A DNA stretch of 22,397 bases from Bacteroidales bacterium (lineage in GTDB: Bacteria > Bacteroidota > Bacteroidia > Bacteroidales > Marinilabiliaceae). This document shows, piece by piece, positions 15,423 through 22,333 of the stretch. The translations under genes and the position numbers were made by a program. The stretch lies in assembly GCA_004552385.1 (NCBI GenBank), contig SFOL01000024.1:1-22397 (forward strand). Reading direction: 5' to 3'. The notes below the pieces were generated by a model. It saw only the letters and a list, made by a program, of their open reading frames with translations, searched no databases and was not told the DNA's origin. Position 1 is the first letter of the stretch; every line of letters begins with the position of its first letter.

Positions 15423-15712
15423 TTAATCATTCAAAATAACTATTTTTAGGTATTGCCCGACGGACCCGCCGATGCTGACTTTGCGTTGTTGGAAGTCGAA
15501 GCCGCGACTAACAATAATGTCTTGTACGCCCAACGGGGCGAGGCACAAACGCAGCGACTGCGGATGCCATGTATCGTTCTTTGGTTTTTGAGAGCGAGTT
15601 TAGAACTCGCCCCCGCGCCACTGGAATTCAGGGTCGGGGATGAATGGTTTTTTGTTAATAGGTTTGGCAGAGGCATCTTAACCCGTCCGACGGGAGAAAG
15701 ATGAAGCTCGCC
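15423..15712 (-). pseudogene. frameshifted short-ORF relic, probably a dispersed intergenic element
   Basis: No intact gene lies in 15353-15942. On the minus strand, one frame from ATG 15570 reads MASAVAAFVPRP and stops being sensible at about 15534; shifting by one base gives LGVQDIIVSRGFDFQQRK, continuing VSIGGSVGQYLKIVILND to a TAA at 15423-15425. Removing the single base at 15534 would join the two halves. Upstream in the first frame is SLSKTKERY. From memory, this joined peptide recurs as short hypothetical proteins across Bacteroidetes genomes, which suggests a repeated element rather than a normal gene; I could not search for it. A 7-bp hairpin (GCGAGTT, TAG, AACTCGC at 15594-15610) sits in its upstream part. 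The outer limits given are approximate. Confidence 0.4.
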
Positions 15713-15717
15713 AGTCT

Positions 15718-15764
15718 AAAGCGGAGACGTGACGCCCTTGAGGGAGGGTCGGCGTCTCCGCTTT
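15718..15764 (+). terminator. terminator-like hairpin bordering the relic
   Basis: A perfect 12-bp stem (AAAGCGGAGACG/CGTCTCCGCTTT, 15718-15729 with 15753-15764) with a 23-base loop, followed by GTCTGTTTAGG. An inner GACGCC/GGCGTC pair (15731-15736 with 15751-15756) could form a competing hairpin. No intact gene precedes it on the plus strand. Confidence 0.5.
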
Positions 15765-15852
15765 GTCTGTTTAGGCGCATCGGCCTATAAACCAGAGAGA
15801 AGGAGAGGCTCTGGCGGCTGAGCCGCAACGGCTTCTTTAGGAAAAATCAATA

Positions 15853-15860
15853 TAAATTTG
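15853..15860 (+). promoter_or_regulatory. -7 box (TAAATTTG) for the GT5-like gene
   Basis: TAAATTTG matches TAnnTTTG and precedes the chosen ATG by about 80 bases. No clear TTG at -33 distance. Confidence 0.45.
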
Positions 15861-15942
15861 TAACTTCGCGCCATTGAAACGAGATGGGGCCATGCGGACG
15901 GGCAGAGACCTGCGGCCGCCCCCACCAAGAAAAAAGCAAAAG

Positions 15943-16752
15943 ATGGAGAACACGAAAGTACTATACGTCTCACAGGAGATTGACCCGTATTTGCCGGCAT
16001 CGGAGATATCGAAATGGAGCCGCATCCTGGCGCAGGGCGTCGTCGAGTCGGGTCGCGAAATCCGCACGTTCATGCCCCGCTTCGGAAGCGTCAACGAGCG
16101 CAGGAACCAGCTCCACGAGGTTATAAGGCTCTCAGGTCAGAACATTGTGATAGACGATACTGATCACCCCATCTTGATAAAAGTGGCGAGCATCCAGGCC
16201 GCAAGGATGCAGATCTACTTCATCGACAACGAAGACTTCTTCCTGCGTAAAGGGGTGACGAAAGACCCCGAGACTGGCAAAGAGTTCGACGACAACGACG
16301 AGCGCGCCATATTCTTCGCGCGCGGCGTGTGGGAGACCACCAAAAAGCTGCGCTGGGTGCCCGACGTGATCCACCTGCACGGATGGTTCACCATGATGAT
16401 GCCCATCTATTTGAAGCTCCTTCGGAAGCAGGACCCCTACTTCGCCAACGCCAAGGTGGTGGTGAGCCTCTACGACGAGGCTTGGGAAGGCCAATGGGAG
16501 AACGAGAACGACAAGATATGGATGGAGGGCGTAGACAAGAAGGAGCTCAAGAAGATCAACGTGACGGACTACACGTCTCTGATGAAGACGGCAATAGACC
16601 TCGCAGACGGCATAACGGTGTGCTCACCGTCGGCCCCTCCCGAGCTTGTGGAGTACGCCAAGGCGAGCGGCAAACCTATGCTGGACTACATCGGCGAGAC
16701 CCCTGACATAGCGGCGCATAACGAGTTCTACGACCAGGTGAAGGCCATGTAA
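15943..16752 (+). CDS. half-length glycogen/starch-synthase-like protein (GT5 N-terminal domain only)
   Basis: A 269-residue protein resembling only the N-terminal Rossmann domain of GT5 glycogen/starch synthases: KVLYVSQEIDPY at 5-16, REIRTFMPRFGSV at 38-50, FFARGVWETT near 124-133, PDVIHLHGWFTMM at 140-152 (compare PDxxHxHDW) and DGITVCSPS at 222-230. The ADP-glucose loop KxGGL expected near residues 18-25 is replaced by PASEISKW, and the C-terminal GT domain is missing. A short form of this kind is, to my knowledge, widespread in Bacteroidetes and usually labelled glycogen/starch synthase, but it should not be able to synthesise glycogen alone. ATG 15943 gives the beta-strand start MENTKVLYVS; an ATG at 15874 would add 23 low-complexity residues. 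Convergent with the DEAD-box gene. Confidence 0.85.
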   Translation: MENTKVLYVSQEIDPYLPASEISKWSRILAQGVVESGREIRTFMPRFGSVNERRNQLHEVIRLSGQNIVIDDTDHPILIKVASIQAARMQIYFIDNEDFFLRKGVTKDPETGKEFDDNDERAIFFARGVWETTKKLRWVPDVIHLHGWFTMMMPIYLKLLRKQDPYFANAKVVVSLYDEAWEGQWENENDKIWMEGVDKKELKKINVTDYTSLMKTAIDLADGITVCSPSAPPELVEYAKASGKPMLDYIGETPDIAAHNEFYDQVKAM

Positions 16753-16791
16753 GGCCTCCGGCTCGGAGAGTGCGCAATTGCTCGCAAAGAC

Positions 16792-16829
16792 AGCGGCGGC
16801 CGCGGATGACATCATCCGCGGCCGCCGCT
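16792..16829. terminator. bidirectional hairpin between convergent genes
   Basis: A near-perfect inverted repeat of 18-base arms (16792-16809 with 16812-16829; core AGCGGCGGCCGCGGATGA) lies 39 bases past the GT5-like stop and 39 bases past the helicase stop. The plus side continues TTTAATATG and the minus side GTCTTTGCG, so it can serve both genes. Confidence 0.75.
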
Positions 16830-16868
16830 TTAATATGACACTATTTGGAAGCCGTGCCGAAGACGGCG

Positions 16869-18092
16869 CTACCTTCTTTTCTTCCTGCCTTTGGGCTCAT
16901 CGTCATTTATGAGGCTTCGCCAATCGTTCTCGCCGTCCTCCGAGAGGTCTTTGGTAGCCTCGCGATCCTGCTTGTCCATCCTGAGGATAGAGATGGCCTC
17001 GCCCATGTACTTCTCTATGGCGTCAATGAGATTTCTCTCGCCCGGGTCGGCCAGGGTGAGGGCGTATCCTTTAGCCATGCCGCGTCCGGTACGCCCCACG
17101 CGGTGCACATAGTTCTCGGGCTTTTCGGGCACGTCATAGTTCACGACATAGTCAACGGCGGGAATGTCAATGCCTCTCGCCGCGACATCGGTGGTAATGA
17201 GGATTCGGACCACGGAACCTCTGAAGTCATCAAGAGCCTTATTCCTCTCGGGCTGCGACATCCCGCCATGCAGATGAACCGACTCGATGCCGACGCGCTT
17301 CATGGCGGCCTGTACCCTCTCGGCCCTCACCTGCGTACGGACGAAGACGATGATGTGAGCCTCGGGGTTCTCACGCACAATTCGCTCCAGGAAGAACCTC
17401 TTCTCGTCCATCGCGACTCCGAGAACCTGGTGCGTGACGTTCTTAGCCACCTTGTTCTGGCTCATCTCGATACGCACGGCCTTGTAGACGAGCGAATAGG
17501 CGAGCTCCTTGATTTTGGCGTCGATGGTGGCAGAGAAAAAGAGCGTCTGTCGGCGGCGCGGGATTTTGCGGACGAGCTGTGCGATGTCGTCATAGAAACC
17601 GAGCGCAAGCATGTGATCGGCCTCGTCGACAACGAGCATCTCGGCCTGGCTGAGAATGAGGTGCCCCTGCGATGCGAGATCGAAGAGACGTCCGGGCGTG
17701 GCCACGATGATGTCCGCGGCCCCCTTGAGGAGCGCTATCTGGTTGTCCTGATCCACACCGCCATGAATCGCCACGACGCATAGGTCAGACCCCTTGGCGA
17801 GCTGCTTGATGACGCCCGCCACCTGTGCGGCCAGCTCGTGTGTCGGCTCCATGACGACGCAACGCACGCCGCGGTATCCGAAGCGGCGCGGCCGGCGCAT
17901 GAGGTTGGAGACGGCCGGGATGGCGAAAGCGGCCGTCTTGCCCGTGCCTGTCTGCGCAATTGCCATAATGTCCTCACCCTCGAGGATGTGCGGGATGGCC
18001 TTGAACTGGATGTCGGTAGGGCGGTTGAAGCCAAGCGCCTTGATGTTTTCTTGCACTACGGGCTGCAGGAGCCTCAGGTCGGAAAATTTCAT
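16869..18092 (-). CDS. DEAD-box ATP-dependent RNA helicase
   Basis: The 407-residue protein has the helicase motifs in order: Q-motif GFNRPTDIQ at 21-29, Walker A AQTGTGKT at 46-53, motif Ia PTHELAAQ at 83-90, GG at 111-112, TPGR at 132-135, DEAD at 156-159, SAT at 187-189, and HRVGRTGR at 330-337, with a basic tail ending KGRKKRR. Such enzymes remodel RNA duplexes in ribosome assembly, mRNA decay or cold adaptation. Motif Ia normally reads PTRELA; this copy has His at position 85. It is RhlE-like in size, but subfamily is not certain. ATG 18092 is chosen: it gives the usual MKFSDL start and avoids overlap with the kinase gene, whose stop is 26 bases upstream. Probably co-transcribed with that kinase. 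Confidence 0.93.
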   Translation of the reverse strand: MKFSDLRLLQPVVQENIKALGFNRPTDIQFKAIPHILEGEDIMAIAQTGTGKTAAFAIPAVSNLMRRPRRFGYRGVRCVVMEPTHELAAQVAGVIKQLAKGSDLCVVAIHGGVDQDNQIALLKGAADIIVATPGRLFDLASQGHLILSQAEMLVVDEADHMLALGFYDDIAQLVRKIPRRRQTLFFSATIDAKIKELAYSLVYKAVRIEMSQNKVAKNVTHQVLGVAMDEKRFFLERIVRENPEAHIIVFVRTQVRAERVQAAMKRVGIESVHLHGGMSQPERNKALDDFRGSVVRILITTDVAARGIDIPAVDYVVNYDVPEKPENYVHRVGRTGRGMAKGYALTLADPGERNLIDAIEKYMGEAISILRMDKQDREATKDLSEDGENDWRSLINDDEPKGRKKRR

Positions 18093-18118
18093 TCTTACGT
18101 AGGGATATGGGGAGAGAT

Positions 18119-19096
18119 TTAGAGCTTCTTGAGTTCCTGCCTGATGGATGTCCACCTGTTGGCGCCCATCCTTGAGCCGACGACCTCAATGACGTTGCCC
18201 GAGAGGATGGCTCCTGCCGTGGCGCACTTGATGGGCGACAGCCCGCCGATGAGCCCCCAGAGGAAGCCTGCGGCGTAGAGGTCGCCCGCCCCGGTGGTGT
18301 CGATAGCCTTGCAGTCTATGACACCGCAGCGTACGCTCTCATGGCCGACCTTGACGAGGCTGCCGCGTCGGCCTTGCTTAAGGACCACGATGTCGGCCAA
18401 CTCGCCAATCTCGTTGAGTGCCTCGTCGTCCTCCTTGCCCGTGAAGGCGGTGGCCTCCTCCTCGTTAGCGAATACGACATCGACGTAGCGGCGGATGAGC
18501 CGTTGCATGAACTCCAGGTGCTCCTCTACGGTGTTGTACGAGGCGAGGTCGAGAATGGTGGTGAGTCCCGCCTCGTGGGCCATCTGGAGCGCGGACTCTA
18601 TGAGCTCGGGGTTCTGGACGAGGAAGCCCTCGACATAGAAATGGGTGTAAGACTTGAAGAGCTCCGGCGAGAGGTCGTCTTTGGTGAGCTCGACCGCCGC
18701 GCCGAGGCAGGTGCACATGGTGCGCTCAGAGTCCGGCGAGATGAGCGATATGCACGAGCCTGAGTGGTTGGCGGACGACTGGAGGATAGGCATCACGCCG
18801 TTGGCCTCGAGGTCGGCCTTGTACTTGGCCCCGAGGTCGTCTCCGCCGATCTTGCCGAGGAAACCGGTCTGAATGCCGAGGTTTGCCAAGCCGTAGATGG
18901 CATTGGCGGAACTTCCGCCCGAGACGATGGACGGGTGGAGCCCCTTGACCGCCTCTACAATCTCCGCCGACTGCTCATCGTCGACAAGCTTCATGCTTCC
19001 CTTGTGCAGGCTGAACTGCGCAAGGATATTATCATTGGGAACGCGGACGAGAATGTCGACCAGAGCATTGCCCATCCCGAGAACTTTTGCTTCCAC
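18119..19096 (-). CDS. PfkB-family sugar/adenosine kinase
   Basis: A 325-residue ribokinase-fold protein: N-terminal VLGMGNALVDILVRVP at 5-20, the glycine pair VSGGSSANAIYGLANLG at 58-74, GKIGGDDLG at 81-89, and the C-terminal signature DTTGAGDLYAAGFL at 266-279, in which D272 is the expected catalytic base. It resembles the adenosine-kinase-like branch widespread in Bacteroidetes; the true substrate cannot be told from sequence. Start GTG 19096 gives MEAKVLGMGN, the expected length before strand 1, and has an A-rich leader (CTACAAAAACA). The only longer option is TTG at 19141. A TATCTTTG -7 box lies about 160 bases upstream, with a small GTCTGA/TCAGAC hairpin (19202-19216) in the leader. Confidence 0.9.
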   Translation of the reverse strand: MEAKVLGMGNALVDILVRVPNDNILAQFSLHKGSMKLVDDEQSAEIVEAVKGLHPSIVSGGSSANAIYGLANLGIQTGFLGKIGGDDLGAKYKADLEANGVMPILQSSANHSGSCISLISPDSERTMCTCLGAAVELTKDDLSPELFKSYTHFYVEGFLVQNPELIESALQMAHEAGLTTILDLASYNTVEEHLEFMQRLIRRYVDVVFANEEEATAFTGKEDDEALNEIGELADIVVLKQGRRGSLVKVGHESVRCGVIDCKAIDTTGAGDLYAAGFLWGLIGGLSPIKCATAGAILSGNVIEVVGSRMGANRWTSIRQELKKL

Positions 19097-19257
19097 TGTT
19101 TTTGTAGGTGTGACAGAATGAATTTCGCCCCAAAGAGTCAATCCGCACTTTGACAGAGAGCACGGGACGCATAGACAGGCAAAAATTATTGATTTATTAA
19201 GGTCTGAAAATCAGACAGAAAAAGGCGCGGTCAAGTATTAACCGCTAAAAAACATGG

Positions 19258-19265
19258 CAAAGATA
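19258..19265 (-). promoter_or_regulatory. -7 box (TATCTTTG) for the kinase-helicase unit
   Basis: Exact match to TAnnTTTG on the minus strand; no clear -33 TTG. It directly abuts the -33 TTG of the divergent tRNA promoter at 19266. Confidence 0.45.
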
Positions 19266-19295
19266 TTGCTAATCCGGGGAAAGTGCATAATTTTG
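19266..19295 (+). promoter_or_regulatory. promoter for tRNA-Asn: TTG, 19 bases, TAATTTTG
   Basis: TTG at 19266-19268 and TAATTTTG at 19288-19295 are separated by 19 bases, the best fit to the Bacteroidetes -33/-7 promoter in this window. It would give a leader of roughly 100 bases before the tRNA. Confidence 0.6.
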
Positions 19296-19402
19296 CTCTC
19301 GCTTTTCGGGAATAACACCGACAGGCACTTCGGCAAGGCCGGTGAAAGCAGGGCAGCCGATTTAAGCTCATCCCTCATATAAGGGGGATACAATATATAT
19401 TT

Positions 19403-19476
19403 TCACCAATAGCTCAGTTGGTTAGAGCATCTGACTGTTAATCAGAGGGTCGTAGGTTCAAGTCCTACTTGGTGAG
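19403..19476 (+). tRNA. tRNA-Asn (anticodon GUU)
   Basis: A complete cloverleaf can be drawn: acceptor TCACCAA (19403-19409) pairs with TTGGTGA (19469-19475), discriminator G19476; D-stem GCTC/GAGC; anticodon stem TCTGA/TCAGA with loop CTGTTAA, anticodon GTT; T-stem GTAGG/CCTAC with loop TTCAAGT. CCA is not encoded. GUU reads asparagine codons AAC and AAU. A nearby promoter and a terminator with nine Ts indicate a single-gene transcript. Confidence 0.97.
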
Positions 19477-19483
19477 CGAGTGA

Positions 19484-19518
19484 GGGCATCTGGTGCGAAC
19501 CGGGTGTTCTTTTTTTTT
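19484..19518 (+). terminator. intrinsic terminator of tRNA-Asn
   Basis: An 11-bp stem including several G-U pairs (19484-19494 with 19499-19509, loop GCGA) is followed by nine Ts at 19510-19518. Confidence 0.88.
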
Positions 19519-19570
19519 GCGCCATAGACTTCGCACTGCACTCCGCATCCTGTAGAAATGCCATAAAGCA

Positions 19571-19608
19571 CTAAAGGCGCGGCTGCCGCATGGCAGCCGC
19601 GCCTTTAG
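19571..19608 (-). terminator. hairpin terminator of the ddh unit
   Basis: A perfect 17-bp stem (19571-19587 with 19592-19608, CTAAAGGCGCGGCTGCC) with loop GCAT lies 30 bases after the stop of the small secreted protein gene. A-rich and T-rich ends are built into the stem, so it may act in both directions. Confidence 0.75.
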
Positions 19609-19638
19609 CCTTTATTGCGCGAGTGTTGGCTAAGCGTC

Positions 19639-20154
19639 CTACAGCAAGTCGAACATAGACTCGCAGACAGCCTCCACGGCCTTTGGATAGCGGTCGTTCT
19701 CGACGTAGTCGTACTTACCGTTCTCGCCATCGACCGTTATGACCAGAACCGCCTGGCCTGTGGCGACGTCGATGAAAGATATCTCGCCGTAGAGCTCGAC
19801 ACCAATCTTACCCCACATGCTCTTGGCAATGCTCTTTTCAAGGTTTGTCAACTTGAAAACCACATTGTACTTCGGGTTCTCAGCGGCGACAACCGGGCCT
19901 TCGCTATACTGGGCGAAGAACTTGGGCCAAGATTCATTGATGAGTTTGACGCGGAGGTCGTAGTCTTCGCCACAATGCTGTTTGAAAGTCTCGTCTTCCT
20001 CCCATGTGGCACCCTCAAGGTCAACCTGGCACACGACGGCTACTTTCTCCTTGAGTACGTTGACATCGCCCGACTTGACACGGACATCCTTGCCCGCCCA
20101 AGCCATGACGGACGAGAGGGCGAAGAGAAGAGTAAAAAACAGAGTCTTATTCAA
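19639..20154 (-). CDS. unrecognised small secreted protein
   Basis: A 171-residue protein with a clear signal peptide (MNKTLFFTLLFALSSVMAWA, cleavage before GKDVRV) and a mature part of about 150 residues with alternating polar strands, aromatic residues and the C-terminal segment YPKAVEAVCESMFDLL. I recognise no domain. There is no lipobox cysteine at the cleavage site, so it should be a soluble periplasmic protein. Start TTG 20154 is inferred from the signal peptide; the first in-frame ATG (20106) would cut most of it away. It begins 8 bases after the ddh stop, so the two are co-transcribed, but the sequence gives no functional link. Three mature cysteines (C42, C61, C164) could form a disulfide. 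Confidence 0.8.
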   Translation of the reverse strand: MNKTLFFTLLFALSSVMAWAGKDVRVKSGDVNVLKEKVAVVCQVDLEGATWEEDETFKQHCGEDYDLRVKLINESWPKFFAQYSEGPVVAAENPKYNVVFKLTNLEKSIAKSMWGKIGVELYGEISFIDVATGQAVLVITVDGENGKYDYVENDRYPKAVEAVCESMFDLL

Positions 20155-20162
20155 TATTGAGG

Positions 20163-21065
20163 TTACACAAGCCTTTTGACGAGGTCGCGACGATCGCCCG
20201 GGAGGAGGTCCACTGGCGGGATCTCGATCATCGTGTAGCATCCGGGCTGTTGACGGAGCACAGCGCGAGCGCACGAGACGAGAACCTGTCCGGTCAGGGC
20301 GGGGTTGTTAATCTCCATCAGGAAACGGAAATTCTGATTGGCAGTGACTCCCGACACGCCGTTGCGGATGAGGTTGACACCATGGCCTACATTGTTGAGG
20401 GCCTCGACAGAGGGGACCTCGATAACGTGCGTCTCATCGTGTGCGAAGTAGTCATCGGCCTTGATGGCAGCGGCCACGTCGGCAAGTTTGTAGCCGTCCT
20501 TGAGCTCAACGTAAACCATTCGGCGGTGGATGCCAGTGCCGAGTGGAATGGTCATTGAGAGCGCGTCTTTCACGCCCTCCTTGCTCTTGACGCACACGGT
20601 GTGGCCCATGCTTCGGCCGGGGCCAAAATTGGTGTAGGTGAGACCTTTGGGAGCCATGGCCTCGAGGATGGCGCGTATCATGGAGTCGGAGCCCGGATCC
20701 CAGCCCGCAGAGATGATGGATGCCGCCCCGTGCTTCTTGGCCACCGCGTCGAGCTCATCCCGGAGCTCAGGCACGCGGGTGTGGATGTCGAACGAGTCGA
20801 CGGTCGCGATGCCCTGTGCGAGGATAGCCTTGGCGGTCTCGGGCACAGCGCGCGTGGGGGTGCAGAGGAGTGCGACGTCCACCTTGCCGAGCTTCTTGAT
20901 GTCGTCCACCACGGTGACGCCCGTAAGCTCGACAGGCTGGGGTGCTGACGGATTGCGGCGTACGACCCCTGCGAGCTCGAGATCGGGAGCGATAGAGAGG
21001 GCCTCGACGGCCGCCTTGCCTATGTTGCCGTATCCTACTACGGCTACTTTTTTCATTTCTGCCAT
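20163..21065 (-). CDS. ddh: meso-diaminopimelate D-dehydrogenase
   Basis: A 300-residue protein with an N-terminal dinucleotide fold (KVAVVGYGNIGKAAVEAL at 6-23) and family segments VDSFDIHTRVPELRD at 89-103, SAGWDPGSDSMIRA at 119-132, GPGRSMGHTVCVKS at 148-161 and ANQNFRFLMEINNPALTG at 242-259. The enzyme makes meso-diaminopimelate directly from tetrahydrodipicolinate, ammonia and NADPH, supplying lysine and peptidoglycan. ATG 21065 is chosen for its A-rich leader; ATG 21056 three codons on is equally possible, and the frame is open further upstream to 21113. It is followed at 8 bases by a secreted protein gene. A degenerate promoter lies about 75 bases upstream. Confidence 0.94.
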   Translation of the reverse strand: MAEMKKVAVVGYGNIGKAAVEALSIAPDLELAGVVRRNPSAPQPVELTGVTVVDDIKKLGKVDVALLCTPTRAVPETAKAILAQGIATVDSFDIHTRVPELRDELDAVAKKHGAASIISAGWDPGSDSMIRAILEAMAPKGLTYTNFGPGRSMGHTVCVKSKEGVKDALSMTIPLGTGIHRRMVYVELKDGYKLADVAAAIKADDYFAHDETHVIEVPSVEALNNVGHGVNLIRNGVSGVTANQNFRFLMEINNPALTGQVLVSCARAVLRQQPGCYTMIEIPPVDLLPGDRRDLVKRLV

Positions 21066-21138
21066 TTGTATGTATGTGTGTTGCTTTAACGTCATCCATT
21101 GCGGGCGCGGCATGACACCGCCGCTCCGCCCAGTAACG

Positions 21139-21166
21139 CAATGTAAAATTAATATTTAATTAACAA
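21139..21166 (-). promoter_or_regulatory. degenerate promoter candidate for ddh
   Basis: Minus-strand TACATTG (21139-21145) is TAnnTTTG with one T missing; TTG at 21164-21166 stands 18 bases upstream as a -33 element. Leader about 70 bases. Confidence 0.3.
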
Positions 21167-21190
21167 TTCGGCAATCGGTGAAACACTCAT

Positions 21191-21415
21191 TTAGCGACGT
21201 ATAACTGATATGCGGGGCATGGCAATGAGGCGTGGGATAGCGTAAGAAAGATGTGCGCCGACTCCTTTTGCAAAACATGGGTTAAACATCTCAGCAATGC
21301 GCACGAGCTGACGGACCGCTCCAACAACACTGTGGTTCAGAAGAAAATCGCAAGAGGCGTAATTGCGTTTGTCTTTTAATGGAACGTTTTCATGTTGACA
21401 AACCAATGTGGTCAT
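21191..21415 (-). CDS. doubtful 74-aa ORF overlapping the end of the AT-rich gene
   Basis: ATG-started frame beginning MTTLVCQHENVPLKDKRNYA, overlapping the last 26 bases of the gene at 21390-21644 in another frame. No family, membrane segment or signal is visible. Composition shifts along it from AT-rich to the local higher GC, as expected for sequence spanning the border of an inserted piece, so it is more likely a chance frame than a gene. Nothing else is seen in 21114-21389. Confidence 0.15.
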   Translation of the reverse strand: MTTLVCQHENVPLKDKRNYASCDFLLNHSVVGAVRQLVRIAEMFNPCFAKGVGAHLSYAIPRLIAMPRISVIRR

Positions 21416-21644
21416 AATAGTAGCTTAAAGTCTCGGTAAAAAGTATTGTTTCTAATCTCTTTAGTTCATGTATAACTTCTTCTCTGGTTCTGAAATCTTT
21501 ACCAATCCAAATTAAATCTTCTCTTGAAACCTCATCACCCGAAAGATAACGAAAAAGAATATCACAAATCAACACATTGTCATCCGAAAAATACCGAGGA
21601 TGATACTTTGCGATAAAATCCAAATATGACGTATCGTATTTCAT
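21390..21644 (-). CDS. unrecognised 84-aa protein in the AT-rich patch
   Basis: An 84-residue soluble-looking, acidic protein starting MKYDTSYLDFIAKYHPRYFS, rich in Tyr, Asp, Glu and Ile, probably mostly helical. I recognise no family. Its ATG (21642-21644) lies one base after the stop of the HNH-like frame upstream, which is the spacing of translationally coupled genes and argues that both were once one operon. Base composition is far more AT-rich than the rest of the window, a sign of transfer from another source. It may be a partner or passenger of the lost nuclease; this is inference. Confidence 0.6.
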   Translation of the reverse strand: MKYDTSYLDFIAKYHPRYFSDDNVLICDILFRYLSGDEVSREDLIWIGKDFRTREEVIHELKRLETILFTETLSYYYDHIGLST

Positions 21645-21645
21645 A

Positions 21646-21957
21646 CTATCTATTTAAATACTTTTGATAATGATAATCTAAGAATTCTTTCTTTGGATAA
21701 AAACGATCAGGAAGCATCAATTTCTTATTCTGAAGTCCAATCAAATATTCCTTAAAAGATTCTTCTTCCGTTTTCACAATCATCTCATCAGATATAATGA
21801 TACTATAGTCAGGGGTTATAGCGATAAGATAATTGTCATACGCTTTGTGGAACAAGGCGTTCAAACATATTATTGACGAGAAACCATCAAATAACGAATA
21901 TGTAAAGACGAGCTCGGAGGAATAAACGATTATACTCTGTCGCAAATAAGCGTACAA
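21646..21957 (-). pseudogene. C-terminal remnant of an HNH (restriction-type) endonuclease
   Basis: The frame contains ICLNALFHKAYDNYLIAI, PDYSIIISDEM and LMLPDRFYPKKEFLDYHYQK. This order matches the C-terminal part of HNH_2-type putative restriction endonucleases, where the segment reads NGICLNALHDKAFDRGLI, then a strand-rich DYxIxVS, then LPxxxYPxxExLxxH. The preceding part of the fold (DNA-binding region and the AHIxPW strand) is not found: the only start is TTG 21957, a TGA lies two codons above it, and the first 28 residues do not resemble the family. It is therefore most likely a 5'-truncated gene. Locally about 28% GC in the line 21661-21720 that I counted. Whether the short product is still made is unknown. 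Confidence 0.55.
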
Positions 21958-22282
21958 AGGTCAATATAATAGGCAACATTCTCGCATAAACCGGGCAAAA
22001 TTTATGTCTGTCGTGCGTCTTGATTAAACAGAAACGTTATTGCGGAGTCGTCTTTCCACTCGTCAGAAAAAGGACAGACTGCGTAGCAATTGACATTTTA
22101 CGGATAAGGTCACGATGGCTCAAAATGAACGGCGGACGCGAAAGCGCATTAATGCCAACGGCACATGGCGGAACGGATGTAAAACACTTAGCGGAACCGT
22201 GAGCGGCCCATCAGCGGGGGCGGGCTTTTGCGCCGCAAAAGGCTCAAGCAGTGGACTGCGCCGCGGGCGGGGGCGTGGGCGC
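21958..22282. other. intergenic region between the HNH remnant and the rRNA terminator
   Basis: No convincing gene or RNA. Composition changes from AT-rich near 21960 to very GC-rich by 22200. A small perfect hairpin CTTTTGC/GCAAAAG (22225-22241) is present. Confidence 0.5.
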
Positions 22283-22319
22283 AAAAAAAGCGACCCCTCG
22301 CGGAACTGTCCGCGGGGGG
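22283..22319 (-). terminator. terminator of the rRNA operon
   Basis: On the minus strand, an 11-bp stem (22309-22319 with 22294-22304, one G-U pair, loop CAGT) is followed after TCGC by seven Ts (22283-22289). It lies about 15 bases past the 5S 3' end. Confidence 0.88.
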
Positions 22320-22333
22320 CCGGCTCGTTTGTA

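Noticed and set aside
15453..15704. 83-codon plus-strand and 76-codon minus-strand frames in the gap before the GT5-like gene
   Set aside because: Neither frame looks like a protein family; the protein-like signal is on the minus strand split between two other frames, described as the relic.
16845..17783. 312-codon open frame on the plus strand
   Set aside because: Antisense to the DEAD-box helicase, which has every expected motif.
21390..21957. Complete restriction-modification or other defence system in the AT-rich patch
   Set aside because: Only the C-terminal part of one HNH protein and one 84-residue gene are present; no methyltransferase, specificity subunit, integrase or toxin-antitoxin pair is visible.
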